This document shows, piece by piece, positions 49,398 through 58,383 of a stretch of 64,000 bases of DNA (the first letter of the stretch is position 1; each line of letters opens with the position of its first letter). The stretch lies in NCBI GenBank assembly GCA_018828385.1, contig JAHJVE010000021.1, positions 62,001 through 126,000 on the forward strand, in the 5' to 3' direction. Below the pieces are notes generated by a model. That model was given only the letters and a program-made list of their open reading frames with translations, made no database searches and was not told the DNA's origin. A program made the position numbers and the translations under genes. The stretch comes from Gammaproteobacteria bacterium (GTDB taxonomy: Bacteria; Pseudomonadota; Gammaproteobacteria; Burkholderiales; Rhodocyclaceae).

Positions 49398-50282
49398 TCA
49401 TGCGATTGATTGTGCCGGCATATTGTGCAGTGCGTCAAGCACCGGTTTGATCTGCGCGGAAATCGGCGTCGTCGGGCGTCCGATCAGTAGGCTCAACGCC
49501 AGGCTGTCGTCGAACAGCGCGCCCTGAGCGGCGCCCGCATCGGAGTCGGCGAGCAACGCGGCAAAGCCGTCGGGCAATCCGGCGCCGACCAGCGCCGCCT
49601 TGAATTCGGCTTCGGGCAGGTTCTGGTAGGCGACGGGCTGTCCGGACTGGCGCGCCACCTCGGCGGCCAGCTCGGCCAGCGAATAGCTTGTGTCGCCAGC
49701 CAGTTCGTACACGCGTCCGGCCTGGTTTTCGCCGGTCAGCACCGCGGCCGCAGCGGTGGCATAGTCGGCCCGGGCCGCCGAGGCGATCCGGCCATCGCCG
49801 GCACTGCCGATCAGCGCCCCGAACTGCAGGGCCGTCGGCACGCTGGCCAGATAGTTTTCCGAATACCAGCCGTTGCGCAGCAACACGAACGGCAGGCCGG
49901 AATCCTTGAGCAGCGCCTCGGTCGCCTGGTGTTCGGCGGCCAGCCCGAGCGGCGAGGTATCGGCATGGAGCAGGCTGGTGTAAGCGATCAGCTTGACCCC
50001 GGCGCGGCCGGCCGCTTCGATGACGGCGCGGTGCTGCGGAAGGCGGCTGCCGACTTCGCTCGAAGAAATGAGCAGCAGCTTGTCCACCCCGCGAAAAGCG
50101 GCTTCCAGCGTCGCCGGCTGGTTGTAGTCGGCGTGCCGGACATGTACGCCGCGCGCGGCCAGGTCGGCGACCCGATCCGGATTGCGCACGGCGGCGACAA
50201 TTTCGGTGGCCGGCAATTTTTTCAATAACGCGTCGATGACAAGACGGCCGAGTTGGCCGGAGGCTCCGGTGATGGCGATCAT
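49398..50282 (-). CDS. NAD(P)H-binding quinone reductase, QorB/NmrA family
   Basis: 294 residues of the atypical SDR family with nucleotide-binding GASGQLGRLVIDAL at the N-terminus. Closest in pattern to NAD(P)H:quinone oxidoreductase 2 (YtfG/QorB). Divergent from an HxlR gene with an inverted repeat between, the arrangement of a redox-responsive reductase and its repressor. Confidence 0.86.
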   Translation of the reverse strand: MIAITGASGQLGRLVIDALLKKLPATEIVAAVRNPDRVADLAARGVHVRHADYNQPATLEAAFRGVDKLLLISSSEVGSRLPQHRAVIEAAGRAGVKLIAYTSLLHADTSPLGLAAEHQATEALLKDSGLPFVLLRNGWYSENYLASVPTALQFGALIGSAGDGRIASAARADYATAAAAVLTGENQAGRVYELAGDTSYSLAELAAEVARQSGQPVAYQNLPEAEFKAALVGAGLPDGFAALLADSDAGAAQGALFDDSLALSLLIGRPTTPISAQIKPVLDALHNMPAQSIA

Positions 50283-50330
50283 GGTGAAATTCCTTGGGTC
50301 GGTTGAGGAGAAATGGCAGAATATCAACCA

Positions 50331-50345
50331 TACTAATTTTTAGTA
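50331..50345. promoter_or_regulatory. Candidate HxlR operator
   Basis: Perfect inverted repeat TACTAA-TTT-TTAGTA between the divergent QorB-like and HxlR genes, followed by a GTAAGTAC direct repeat at 50343 and 50361. Confidence 0.55.
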
Positions 50346-50370
50346 AGTACGCACATAAAGGTAAGTACCC

Positions 50371-50778
50371 ATGCGCAACGACAACCCCCAAGTCGCCGAG
50401 GCGTCTTCCACACTGTCGGCCAAGATGCGCCGCGGTGACCTGTTCGCCGAAAAATGCCCGTCACGCGACGTACTCAAACACGTCACCAGTCGCTGGGGCG
50501 TGCTCGTCCTCGTCGCCTTGCTCGGCGGCACCCACCGCTTCAGCGACCTGCGCCGCAAGACGGCCGGCGTCAGCGAACGCATGCTCGCCCAGACCCTGAA
50601 ATGGCTGGAAGGCGACGGCTTTGTCGCCCGCAAGGCCTACCCGGTCGTCCCACCCCACGTCGAATACAGCCTGACCCCGCTCGGCCGCGAAGTCGGCCTC
50701 AAGGTCGAAGCACTGGCCGACTGGATCGAAGGCAACCTGCCGCAAATCATGGCCGCCCAGATTCCACCGGAGTCATGA
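50371..50778 (+). CDS. HxlR family transcriptional regulator
   Basis: 135 residues with the MarR-like winged helix of HxlR proteins (VTSRWGVLVLVALLGG, FSDLRRKTAGVSERMLAQTL). One conserved Cys just before the domain (EKCPSRDVL) is at the position used by redox-sensing members such as QorR/HypR. Probably represses the divergent quinone reductase. Confidence 0.88.
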   Translation: MRNDNPQVAEASSTLSAKMRRGDLFAEKCPSRDVLKHVTSRWGVLVLVALLGGTHRFSDLRRKTAGVSERMLAQTLKWLEGDGFVARKAYPVVPPHVEYSLTPLGREVGLKVEALADWIEGNLPQIMAAQIPPES

Positions 50779-50861
50779 GCGGTGTCAGGACAGCTTGCTT
50801 CCCTGCCCGGACGATCTGGCCACCGGCTTCAGCAAGGTGCAGATTCGTGGTGCTTTGACCG

Positions 50862-51770
50862 TCAAGTACCCGCTGCAATTTCCGCGCCGCCCTTGGCGGC
50901 GAGATGATCGAAAAGGGCGGACGCCGCCGGACTCAAAGCGGCCCGCGAGCGAATGCACAGTTGCAGGTCGCGCGGTGCCCACGGGTCGGTGATTTCTATC
51001 GTTTTCATGCCGTCGACCGTGGCCGAGCGCGGCACCATGCCGATGCCGACGCCGGCCGCCACCATACGACAGACGGCGCTGAAACTGCGCACCTGGATGC
51101 GCACGTCAAGCCGACTGCCGAGGCGGGCCGCGTGGTTCATCATGAAGGTATGGATGGCGCTGCCGGCGTGCAGGCAGACGAAGGGTTCGCTCAGCACATC
51201 GGCGAAGGCCAGTTGGCTTTTGTCGGCCAGTGGGTGGCCGGGGGCGACGATGAGAACCAGCCGGTCCTGCCTATAAGGCCGGGTTTCGACGCCGCTCAGC
51301 CCGACGTCCGAAGCCACCACACCGATATCGACCTGCCCGGCCGCCACGGCCTGAATGATCGCCGGGCTCGGCTGCTCTTCGAGGCTGACGCGGACACGCG
51401 GATGTTCGCGCAGAAAATCGCCAAGGTCTTCGGGCAGGAAGCAGTTGATGGCGTTGGTGTTGGCGAACACCGTGACCTGGCTGTTCAGGCCGCTGGCGTA
51501 GGGGGCGAGATCGGCGTGCATCTGTTCGAGCTGGGCGAAGACTTGCCGGGCGTGGCGGAGCAGCGATTCGCCGGCCGCGGTCGGCGTCAGGCCGCGGGCA
51601 TGGCGGGCGAAGAGCGGCACGCCAAGGGCGGCTTCAAGCTGGGTCAGCCGGTGGCTGGCCGACGACGGCGCCAGATGCACCTGTTCGGCGGCACGGGTCA
51701 GGCTGCCGGAATCGGCGATGGCGGCGACGAGCCGCAGATCGGGTAGATCGTAGCGCATGGTTTCGTCCAT
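50862..51770 (-). CDS. LysR family transcriptional regulator
   Basis: 302 residues: N-terminal LysR helix-turn-helix (GSLTRAAEQVHLAPSSASHR) and a periplasmic-binding-protein-like effector domain. Divergent from the EamA exporter at 51854, its likely target. Effector unknown. Confidence 0.9.
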   Translation of the reverse strand: MDETMRYDLPDLRLVAAIADSGSLTRAAEQVHLAPSSASHRLTQLEAALGVPLFARHARGLTPTAAGESLLRHARQVFAQLEQMHADLAPYASGLNSQVTVFANTNAINCFLPEDLGDFLREHPRVRVSLEEQPSPAIIQAVAAGQVDIGVVASDVGLSGVETRPYRQDRLVLIVAPGHPLADKSQLAFADVLSEPFVCLHAGSAIHTFMMNHAARLGSRLDVRIQVRSFSAVCRMVAAGVGIGMVPRSATVDGMKTIEITDPWAPRDLQLCIRSRAALSPAASALFDHLAAKGGAEIAAGT

Positions 51771-51853
51771 AACGAATGCTTGGTTTGGATAATACCAATT
51801 GCCCGGCGCCGCAATGGCGCATTTAATCGCGTCTGGCCAACGTCACCCCGGGA

Positions 51854-52741
51854 ATGGTTTTGGAAAAATCGAATGCTTATGGTGCAGGTCTGGCGCTCAT
51901 CGCGGCCCTCGGCTTTTCGCTCAAGGCAATTTTCGTCAAGCTGGCCTATCCCTATGGCGTCGATGCCATCACGCTGCTTGCCCTGCGCATGGGCTTCGCG
52001 CTGCCGGTTTTTCTCTGGGTCGGGCTGGCCGGGCAGCGGGCCGGCGCCAGCCTGACGCGTGACGACTGGCTCAAACTGTTTGCCCTCGGCTGCCTCGGCT
52101 ATTACGGCGCGAGCATTCTCGACTTCTGGGGACTCGAATTCATTTCGGCCGGCCTCGAACGGCTCATTCTGTTCACCTACCCGACACTGACCATCCTGAT
52201 CGGCGTGCTATTTCAGGGCAAGCCCTTCACCCGGCGCGAATTGCTGGCCGTGGCGCTGTGCTACCTCGGCATCGGCTTGGCCTTCGTGCATGACCTCCGG
52301 CTCGGCGACGCACACGATGTGTTGATCGGCGGGTCGCTGGTCTTCGCCTCCAGCGTGTCATATGCGCTGTATCTGTCGGGCAGCGGGCCGATGATCTCCC
52401 GCCTTGGCGCCATGCGTTTTGCGGCGCTGGCCATGCTCGTTTCGTCGGCCGTGACGCTGGTCCACTTCTCGGCCTCGCACCCGCTCACCACCTTGATCCA
52501 GCCGTTGCCGGTCTATGGCTGGGGGCTGGCCATGGCCGTGTTCGCCACCATCGTCCCGGTCTTCGCACTGTCGGCGGCGATCCGCCGGATCGGCGCCGGC
52601 CAGGCTTCGCTGTTCGGCATGGTCGGGCCGATGCTGACCATCGCTTTCGGCTGGTGGCTGCTCGGCGAATCGATTTCGCTGGCGCAGATGGCCGGCGCCG
52701 CACTGGTCGTCATCGGCATTCTGGTCGTCAGCCGACGCTGA
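51854..52741 (+). CDS. EamA/DMT family transporter, copy 3
   Basis: 295 residues with ten helices in two EamA repeats. Divergent from and probably controlled by the LysR gene. The PTS genes begin 23 bp later on the same strand. Substrate unknown. Confidence 0.87.
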   Translation: MVLEKSNAYGAGLALIAALGFSLKAIFVKLAYPYGVDAITLLALRMGFALPVFLWVGLAGQRAGASLTRDDWLKLFALGCLGYYGASILDFWGLEFISAGLERLILFTYPTLTILIGVLFQGKPFTRRELLAVALCYLGIGLAFVHDLRLGDAHDVLIGGSLVFASSVSYALYLSGSGPMISRLGAMRFAALAMLVSSAVTLVHFSASHPLTTLIQPLPVYGWGLAMAVFATIVPVFALSAAIRRIGAGQASLFGMVGPMLTIAFGWWLLGESISLAQMAGAALVVIGILVVSRR

Positions 52742-52764
52742 GAGGCTGGGTTAGAATCGGATGC

Positions 52765-53154
52765 ATGATCGGCATCCTTCTCATCACCCACGGCAGCTAT
52801 GGCGAGGCGCTCCTCCAGAACGTCAGCCATGTGCTCAACAAGCGTCCGCCGCAAGTGATGCAGCTCGGCCTGACCGCCCAGGATGACCCGCTCGACATGC
52901 TGCCGACGGCGCGCGACATGCTCTCCCTGGTCGACACGGGCGACGGCGTGCTGATCCTGAGCGATATTTTTGGCGCCTCTCCGTCCAACCTTGCGCTAAA
53001 GTTGCTCGAACGGGGCCGTGTCGAAGGGCTGACCGGTGTCAATATGCCCATGCTGTTGCGCGCCCTTAGTTACCGCGACAAGGGCATGGAAACCCTGCTC
53101 GTCCGTGCCCGCGATGGCGGCCGCGACGGGATCATCAACATGCTGGACCACTGA
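52765..53154 (+). CDS. PTS EIIA component, mannose family (regulatory PTS)
   Basis: 129 residues, EIIA-Man fold with phosphorylated His in LLITHGSYGEALL (His9-10) and DIFGASPSN. Followed by HPr and EI but by no EIIB or EIIC. In betaproteobacteria such truncated systems act in regulation rather than sugar uptake. Confidence 0.9.
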   Translation: MIGILLITHGSYGEALLQNVSHVLNKRPPQVMQLGLTAQDDPLDMLPTARDMLSLVDTGDGVLILSDIFGASPSNLALKLLERGRVEGLTGVNMPMLLRALSYRDKGMETLLVRARDGGRDGIINMLDH

Positions 53155-53159
53155 AAAAT

Positions 53160-53429
53160 ATGCTCACAACTGAAACCGAAATCATCAACAAGCTCGGCCT
53201 GCACGCCCGCGCCTCCGCCAAGCTGACCCAGTTGGCCGGCAAATTCAAGTGCGAGGTGGCGATGAGCAAGGGCACGCGGCGCATCAACGCCAAGAGCATC
53301 ATGGGCGTCATGATGCTGGCCGCCGGCAAGGGTTCGAAGGTGACCATCGAAACCGACGGGGCCGACGAAGCCGAGGCCATGGCGGCCCTGCTCGCCTTGA
53401 TCGCCGACTATTTCGGCGAGGGGGAATAA
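53160..53429 (+). CDS. ptsH: Phosphocarrier protein HPr
   Basis: 89 residues. Active His in KLGLHARASAK and regulatory Ser in INAKSIMGVMML, the site for HPr kinase. Passes phosphate between EI and EIIA. Confidence 0.94.
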   Translation: MLTTETEIINKLGLHARASAKLTQLAGKFKCEVAMSKGTRRINAKSIMGVMMLAAGKGSKVTIETDGADEAEAMAALLALIADYFGEGE

Positions 53430-53434
53430 GCCAC

Positions 53435-55189
53435 ATGAGCTTCATCCTGCACGGCCTGGGTGTTTCCGGCGGCATCGCCATCGGGCGGGCCATGCTCATG
53501 TCGCACGCGACGCTCGAGGTGGCTCACCTGACCCTGGCGCCGCGCATGGTGGACAAGGAACTCGAGCGCTTCGACGACGCCATCAAGGCGGTCAAGGACG
53601 AACTGATCCAGATGAAGGAGAGCACCGAGCACGCACCGGCCGAGCTCAATGCCTTCATCGACATTCACACCATGTTCCTTGAAGACCCGGAGCTGGCCGA
53701 AAAGCCGCGCGACATCATCCGCGAACGGCGATGCAATGCCGAATGGGCGCTGGTCCAGCAGATGGAGCATCTGGTCGACCAGTTCGAGCAGTTCGACGAT
53801 CTTTACCTGCGCGAGCGCAAGTTCGACGTCGTCCAGGTCGTCGAGCGCGTCGTCAAGGAACTGCTCGGCCACCCCCGGCGGGCCGCCCTGAAGGCGGCCA
53901 AGAGCTCGAAGGAAGAGGCACTGATCATCGTCGCCCACGACCTTTCGCCAGCCGACACCATCGCCTTCAAGGACCACCGCTTTGCCGCCTTCATCACCGA
54001 TGTCGGCGGAGCCACCTCGCACACCTCCATCCTCGCCCGCAGCATGGCGATCCCGGCCGTGCTCGGCCTGGAAAACGCCCGCGGCCTGATCCGCGATGGC
54101 GAGCAACTGATCGTCGACGGCCTGCGCGGCGTCGTCATCGTCAATCCCGATCAGCGCGTGCTGGACGAATACCAGCTGCGCAAGGAACAGATCGAGCTGG
54201 AAAAATCCAAGCTCAAGCGCCTCAAAACGGCCAAGTCGGAAACCATCGACGGCGTGCCGGTGCAACTGTTCGCCAACATCGAGCTGCCCAACGACGTGCC
54301 CGTCGCCCTCGACGCCGGCGCCGAGGGCATCGGCCTGTTCCGCACCGAATTTCTCTTTCTCGACCGCGGCGACATGCCCGACGAGCGCGAGCAGTACGAG
54401 GCCTACAAGAAAGTGGTCAAGGGCATGGCCGGCCGGCCGGTCACCATCCGTACCTTCGACCTCGGCAACGACAAGGATCTCCGCCCGGAAACGACGGCCG
54501 GCGACCGCGTCAAGACCAACCCGGCCCTCGGCCGCCGGGCCATCCGCCTGTCGCTGGCCGAGCCGCGCATGTTCCAGACGCAGCTGCGCGCCATCCTGCG
54601 CGCCTCGAAATACGGCCCGATCAAGCTGCTCATCCCGATGCTGGCTCACGCCCACGAAATCGACCAGACGCTGGCCGCGCTCGAGCAGGCCAAATCGAGC
54701 CTGCGCGGCGAGAAGGTGACTTTCGACGAAAACATCGAAGTCGGCGGCATGATCGAGATTCCCGCCGCCGCGCTGGCCGTAGGCCTTTTCCTGCGCCGCC
54801 TCGATTTCCTGTCGATCGGCACCAACGACCTCATCCAATACACGCTGGCCATCGACCGCTCCGACGAGCAGGTCGCCGCCCTCTACGATCCGCTGCACCC
54901 GGCCGTGCTGATGTTGCTCGCCCACACGCTGTCGATGGCGGAAAAAGCCGAAATCCCCGTCTCCGTCTGCGGCGAAATGGCCGGCGACCCGAGTCTGACC
55001 CGCCTGCTGCTCGGCATGGGCCTGCGCATTTTCTCAATGCACCCGTCGCAGATCCTCAAGGTCAAGAACCGCGTGCTCAAGGCCGAGGTCAACGACATCG
55101 CCCCCAACGTCCGCAAGATGCTGCGCCTCGACGAACCCGGGAAATTGCGCGAAGCCCTCGACAAGCTGAACGGCGTTAGCGCCAGCTGA
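53435..55189 (+). CDS. ptsI: PTS enzyme I (phosphoenolpyruvate-protein phosphotransferase)
   Basis: 584 residues. N-terminal phospho-His domain (GGATSHTSILARSMAIPAV), PEP-binding barrel (GIGLFRTEFLFLDR; IGTNDLIQYTLAIDR) and catalytic Cys region (PVSVCGEMAGD). First phosphoryl carrier of the PTS. ATG 53435 lies 5 bp after ptsH; longer frames are shadows. Confidence 0.95.
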   Translation: MSFILHGLGVSGGIAIGRAMLMSHATLEVAHLTLAPRMVDKELERFDDAIKAVKDELIQMKESTEHAPAELNAFIDIHTMFLEDPELAEKPRDIIRERRCNAEWALVQQMEHLVDQFEQFDDLYLRERKFDVVQVVERVVKELLGHPRRAALKAAKSSKEEALIIVAHDLSPADTIAFKDHRFAAFITDVGGATSHTSILARSMAIPAVLGLENARGLIRDGEQLIVDGLRGVVIVNPDQRVLDEYQLRKEQIELEKSKLKRLKTAKSETIDGVPVQLFANIELPNDVPVALDAGAEGIGLFRTEFLFLDRGDMPDEREQYEAYKKVVKGMAGRPVTIRTFDLGNDKDLRPETTAGDRVKTNPALGRRAIRLSLAEPRMFQTQLRAILRASKYGPIKLLIPMLAHAHEIDQTLAALEQAKSSLRGEKVTFDENIEVGGMIEIPAAALAVGLFLRRLDFLSIGTNDLIQYTLAIDRSDEQVAALYDPLHPAVLMLLAHTLSMAEKAEIPVSVCGEMAGDPSLTRLLLGMGLRIFSMHPSQILKVKNRVLKAEVNDIAPNVRKMLRLDEPGKLREALDKLNGVSAS

Positions 55190-55235
55190 GGCGGCTGGCG
55201 GCCGGGGAATCGACGACGCGCCCGGCGCAGCCGGA

Positions 55236-55287
55236 TGCTACGGTCAACCGGGTTTACTACGAGAAACGTAAAAAATGGCCAAAATCG
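55236..55287 (-). repeat. Interspersed element copy 13 (variant with extra 15-17 bp)
   Basis: Minus strand: CGATTTTGGCC, T-run, then an additional segment ACGTTTCTCGTAGTAAA, then CCCGGTTGACCGTAGCA. Both ends match consensus exactly. It lies between convergent ptsI and the Sel1 gene. Confidence 0.88.
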
Positions 55288-55302
55288 AAATGCCGGCGGC
55301 GC

Positions 55303-55890
55303 TCAGCGAATCGTCGTCGTAGTTTCCAGCGCCGCCGTTTCGGTCGGACGCCCGGCATCAAGCCCGGCCCGGCGCCGGAGATCGGCGACAACCAAGGCCG
55401 AGCCGGCCCGCGATGCCGCCACCTGTTCGCGGCGGTCGCGCTCCTCGATCAAGGCCAGCGCCTGCTCTCGCCAGGCGACCATTTGCGGCTCATGGGCGTG
55501 GTGCAGATGGTGTTTGCGATGCATCGTGAACCAGCGGTGTGCCTCGGCTTCATCAGCCGCCACGCCCTGACCGTTCTGGTACATCAGGCCGATCTGAAAC
55601 TGCGCCACTTTGTCGCCCTGGTCGGCCGCCTGCCGGTACCAGCGCAGCGCCGCCGCATAGTCGAGCGGCACACCGTCAGCGTGCTGGTGAATCACCGCCA
55701 GGTTGTAGGCCGCATCGACATTTCCCTTGGCCGCCCAGTCTTTCCAGATCGCCACCGCCGGCCCGGTGTCGCCTGCCCGGTGCAGCTTGGCGGCCGTCCG
55801 CAAGTCGTCGTCGGCCGTACCGGCCATGGCGGAAAGGCTGGTCAGCGAGACCCAAAGAACAAGCAGAAAGCGGATCGGCATTCCTGACAT
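55303..55890 (-). CDS. Secreted Sel1/TPR-repeat protein with His-rich segment
   Basis: 195 residues: signal peptide (to about 23), Sel1-like repeats (DAAYNLAVIHQHADGVPLDY, KVAQFQIGLMYQNGQGVAAD) and a histidine cluster HRKHHLHHAH around residue 127 that could bind metal. Divergent from a copper-receptor-like gene with a shared perfect inverted repeat, which suggests common metal-related control. Confidence 0.82.
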   Translation of the reverse strand: MSGMPIRFLLVLWVSLTSLSAMAGTADDDLRTAAKLHRAGDTGPAVAIWKDWAAKGNVDAAYNLAVIHQHADGVPLDYAAALRWYRQAADQGDKVAQFQIGLMYQNGQGVAADEAEAHRWFTMHRKHHLHHAHEPQMVAWREQALALIEERDRREQVAASRAGSALVVADLRRRAGLDAGRPTETAALETTTTIR

Positions 55891-55955
55891 GGACTGACTC
55901 CGGCGCGGGAAAAGAAGCGTCGAATCCTACGGCTCCACCACCCCCTTTGGAATTA

Positions 55956-55981
55956 GACAAATTGCCGCGCGACAATTTGTC
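55956..55981. promoter_or_regulatory. Perfect inverted repeat GACAAATTG-N8-CAATTTGTC
   Basis: 9-bp perfect arms in the 164-bp gap between the divergent Sel1 and TonB-receptor genes. Probably the operator of an unidentified regulator that controls both. Confidence 0.6.
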
Positions 55982-56054
55982 GCATTCCCGCAGCCCTCCA
56001 AATCCCCGAAAATCGGCGCGCGCTTGAAAACCAACAATAATCAGGGAGAGTTTC

Positions 56055-58292
56055 ATGGGGTACCGAATCCGTCCGTTGGCCGCCGCAATGGCTGTCGTCT
56101 TTTCCGCGCCGATTGCCTATGCGCAGACCACCTTGAACGAGGTTATCGTCAACGCCAGCCGGATTCCGGAAGCGACTTCGCCACGCCAGATCGGCCAGGC
56201 CGAGATTGCCGCCAAGCACGCCGTCACGCGCGACACCGCCGCCCTCCTGCAGGATGTTCCCGGCGTCAGCCTCTACGGTGCCGGCGGCGTCTCCAGCCTG
56301 CCGGTCATCCATGGCCTGGCCGACGACCGCCTGCGCATCACTGTCGACGGCATGGACTTCATCGCCACCTGCCCCAACCACATGAACCCGCCGCTGTCGT
56401 ACCTCGACCCGACCAATGTCAGCAAGATCAAGGTCTATGCCGGTATCACCCCAGTCAGCGTCGGCGGCGACAGCATCGGCGGCACGATCGTTGCCGAAAC
56501 GGCCGTCCCCCAATTCGCCGCCCCCGGCCAGGGCCTGCTCACCAAGGGCGAAATCGGCGCCTTCTACCGCAGCAACAACAACGCCCTCGGTGGCAATGCC
56601 GGTGCAACGCTGGCTACCGAGAACTTCAGCGTCAGCTACAGCGGCGTCTACTCCCAGGCGGACAACTACAAGGCCGCCGGGGACTTCAAATCGACGACAG
56701 CCACCGGCCGCCCCGGCCACACGCTGGCCCTCGACGAAGTTGGCTCGACCGCCTACGAGACGCAAACGCACACCCTCGGCTTCGCGCTGCGCGGCGGCAA
56801 TCACCTCGTCGAAGCCAAGTTCGGCTATCAGGACGTGCCCAAACAGCTCTACCCCAACCAGCGCATGGACATGCTGGGCAATGAACAGTACCGCGCCAAC
56901 CTGCGCTACCTCGGCCAGTTCGACTGGGGCAGTGCCGAAATCCGCGCCTACCACGAGCAGGTCAAGCACTTCATGGAGTTCGGGGAGGACAAAAAATTCC
57001 TCTACACCTCCGGCAATACCACCCAGGGCATGCCGATGCGGTCGGAAAGCACGACCACCGGCGCCAGCGCCAGATTCAATATCGACCTGACATCGAAGGA
57101 CCTATTGCGGGTCGGCGCTGAATACCAGAGCTACAAGCTCGACGACTGGTGGCCTGCGGTCGTTGGCAGCATGGGCATGGGACCGAACGACTTCCAGAAT
57201 ATCAACAACGGCCAGCGCGACCGCGCAGCACTGTTCGGCGAATGGGAGTCCCGTTTGAATGCGCAATGGACCACCCAGGTCGGAGCCCGTTACGAATACG
57301 TCCGCACCAGCACAAACACCGTCCACGGCTACAACCTGGCGACTGCGCCGACCTCCGGTTCGGGCGGCATGATGGCCCAGACCACCGACGCCGTTGCCTT
57401 CAACAACGGGAGTCGCAGCAAGGGCGACAGCAATTTGGACCTGACGGCCCTGACCCGCTTTACGCCGAGCACTACAGCCGACATCGAATTCGGCGTCGCC
57501 CGCAAGGTCCGCTCACCGAATCTCTACGAACGCTACACCTGGTCTACCGCCGGCATGATGGCGATCATGAACAACTTCGTCGGCGACGGTAACGGCTATG
57601 TCGGCAACGCCGATCTCAAGCCGGAAACCGCCTACACCGCCTCGGCCACTTTCGACTTCCATGCCGCCGACCGTAGCTGGGAATTCAAGGCCACGCCTTA
57701 CTACACGCACGTCGACGACTACATCGATGCCATCCGCTGTCCTTCCGGCTCTGCCTGCACCCCGACCAACAGCACGACGACCAACCAGTACGTCGTACTC
57801 AAATACACCAACCAGTCGGCCCGCCTCTACGGCCTCGACCTTTCCGGGCGCATGCCGCTGGCCAGCACCGGCGTCGGCACATTCGGGCTGAACGGTCTGC
57901 TCGGCTACACCCGTGGCGAAAACCGCGATACCGGTGGCAACCTTTACAACATAATGCCACTCAACGCCAAGGTCGCGCTGACCCATCAACTCGGCGGCTG
58001 GAACAATGCCATCGAAGTGATCGGCGTCACCGGCAAACACGACACTTCCGCCGTCCGCAATGAAATCCGGACCTCCGGCTACAGCCTGACCAACCTGCGC
58101 GCCAGCTACACCTGGAACAAGGTTCGCGTTGATTTCGGTGTCGAAAACCTCTTCGACAAGTTCTACTACCTGCCGCTCGGAGGCGCCTACACCGGCCAGG
58201 GAACGACCATGGGCATCAACTCCATTCCCTGGGGCATCGCCGTTCCCGGCATGGGCCGCTCGTTCTACGCGGGGCTCAACCTCAAATTCTGA
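56055..58292 (+). CDS. TonB-dependent receptor, OprC/NosA-like (copper)
   Basis: 745 residues. Signal peptide (to about 23), TonB box (TLNEVIVNA), plug domain (LLQDVPGVSLYG) and a barrel ending in a terminal Phe (AGLNLKF). The plug contains CPNHM (Cys106, Met110), matching the CxxxM copper site of OprC, within an HMNPPLSYLDP context typical of OprC/NosA. These proteins take up copper, for example for nitrous oxide reductase. Followed by a Crp-like regulator and a tonB gene, probably one unit. Confidence 0.85.
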   Translation: MGYRIRPLAAAMAVVFSAPIAYAQTTLNEVIVNASRIPEATSPRQIGQAEIAAKHAVTRDTAALLQDVPGVSLYGAGGVSSLPVIHGLADDRLRITVDGMDFIATCPNHMNPPLSYLDPTNVSKIKVYAGITPVSVGGDSIGGTIVAETAVPQFAAPGQGLLTKGEIGAFYRSNNNALGGNAGATLATENFSVSYSGVYSQADNYKAAGDFKSTTATGRPGHTLALDEVGSTAYETQTHTLGFALRGGNHLVEAKFGYQDVPKQLYPNQRMDMLGNEQYRANLRYLGQFDWGSAEIRAYHEQVKHFMEFGEDKKFLYTSGNTTQGMPMRSESTTTGASARFNIDLTSKDLLRVGAEYQSYKLDDWWPAVVGSMGMGPNDFQNINNGQRDRAALFGEWESRLNAQWTTQVGARYEYVRTSTNTVHGYNLATAPTSGSGGMMAQTTDAVAFNNGSRSKGDSNLDLTALTRFTPSTTADIEFGVARKVRSPNLYERYTWSTAGMMAIMNNFVGDGNGYVGNADLKPETAYTASATFDFHAADRSWEFKATPYYTHVDDYIDAIRCPSGSACTPTNSTTTNQYVVLKYTNQSARLYGLDLSGRMPLASTGVGTFGLNGLLGYTRGENRDTGGNLYNIMPLNAKVALTHQLGGWNNAIEVIGVTGKHDTSAVRNEIRTSGYSLTNLRASYTWNKVRVDFGVENLFDKFYYLPLGGAYTGQGTTMGINSIPWGIAVPGMGRSFYAGLNLKF

Positions 58293-58344
58293 ACCTCTGC
58301 CACCGCCCCAGGCTAGCGGGGCGGCTGGCGCTCAAGCCCGGAGT

Positions 58345-58383
58345 TTTCAAATTAGCCTGTTTTTCCCGGTTGACCGTAGCAAT
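58345..58383 (+). repeat. Interspersed element copy 14 (at 5' end of crp-like gene)
   Basis: TTTTCAAATTAGCC, T-run, CCCGGTTGACCGTAGCA. It covers the place where the start codon of the next gene would be expected. Confidence 0.9.

Noticed and set aside
49243..49440. Possible attenuator controlling the EamA gene at 49103.
   Set aside because: The hairpin is a simple terminator about 120 bp after the QorB-like gene, and I see no competing antiterminator pairing.
57666..57680. GACCGTAGC in the copper-receptor gene.
   Set aside because: Only nine bases, no flanking similarity, and it encodes a plausible receptor sequence.
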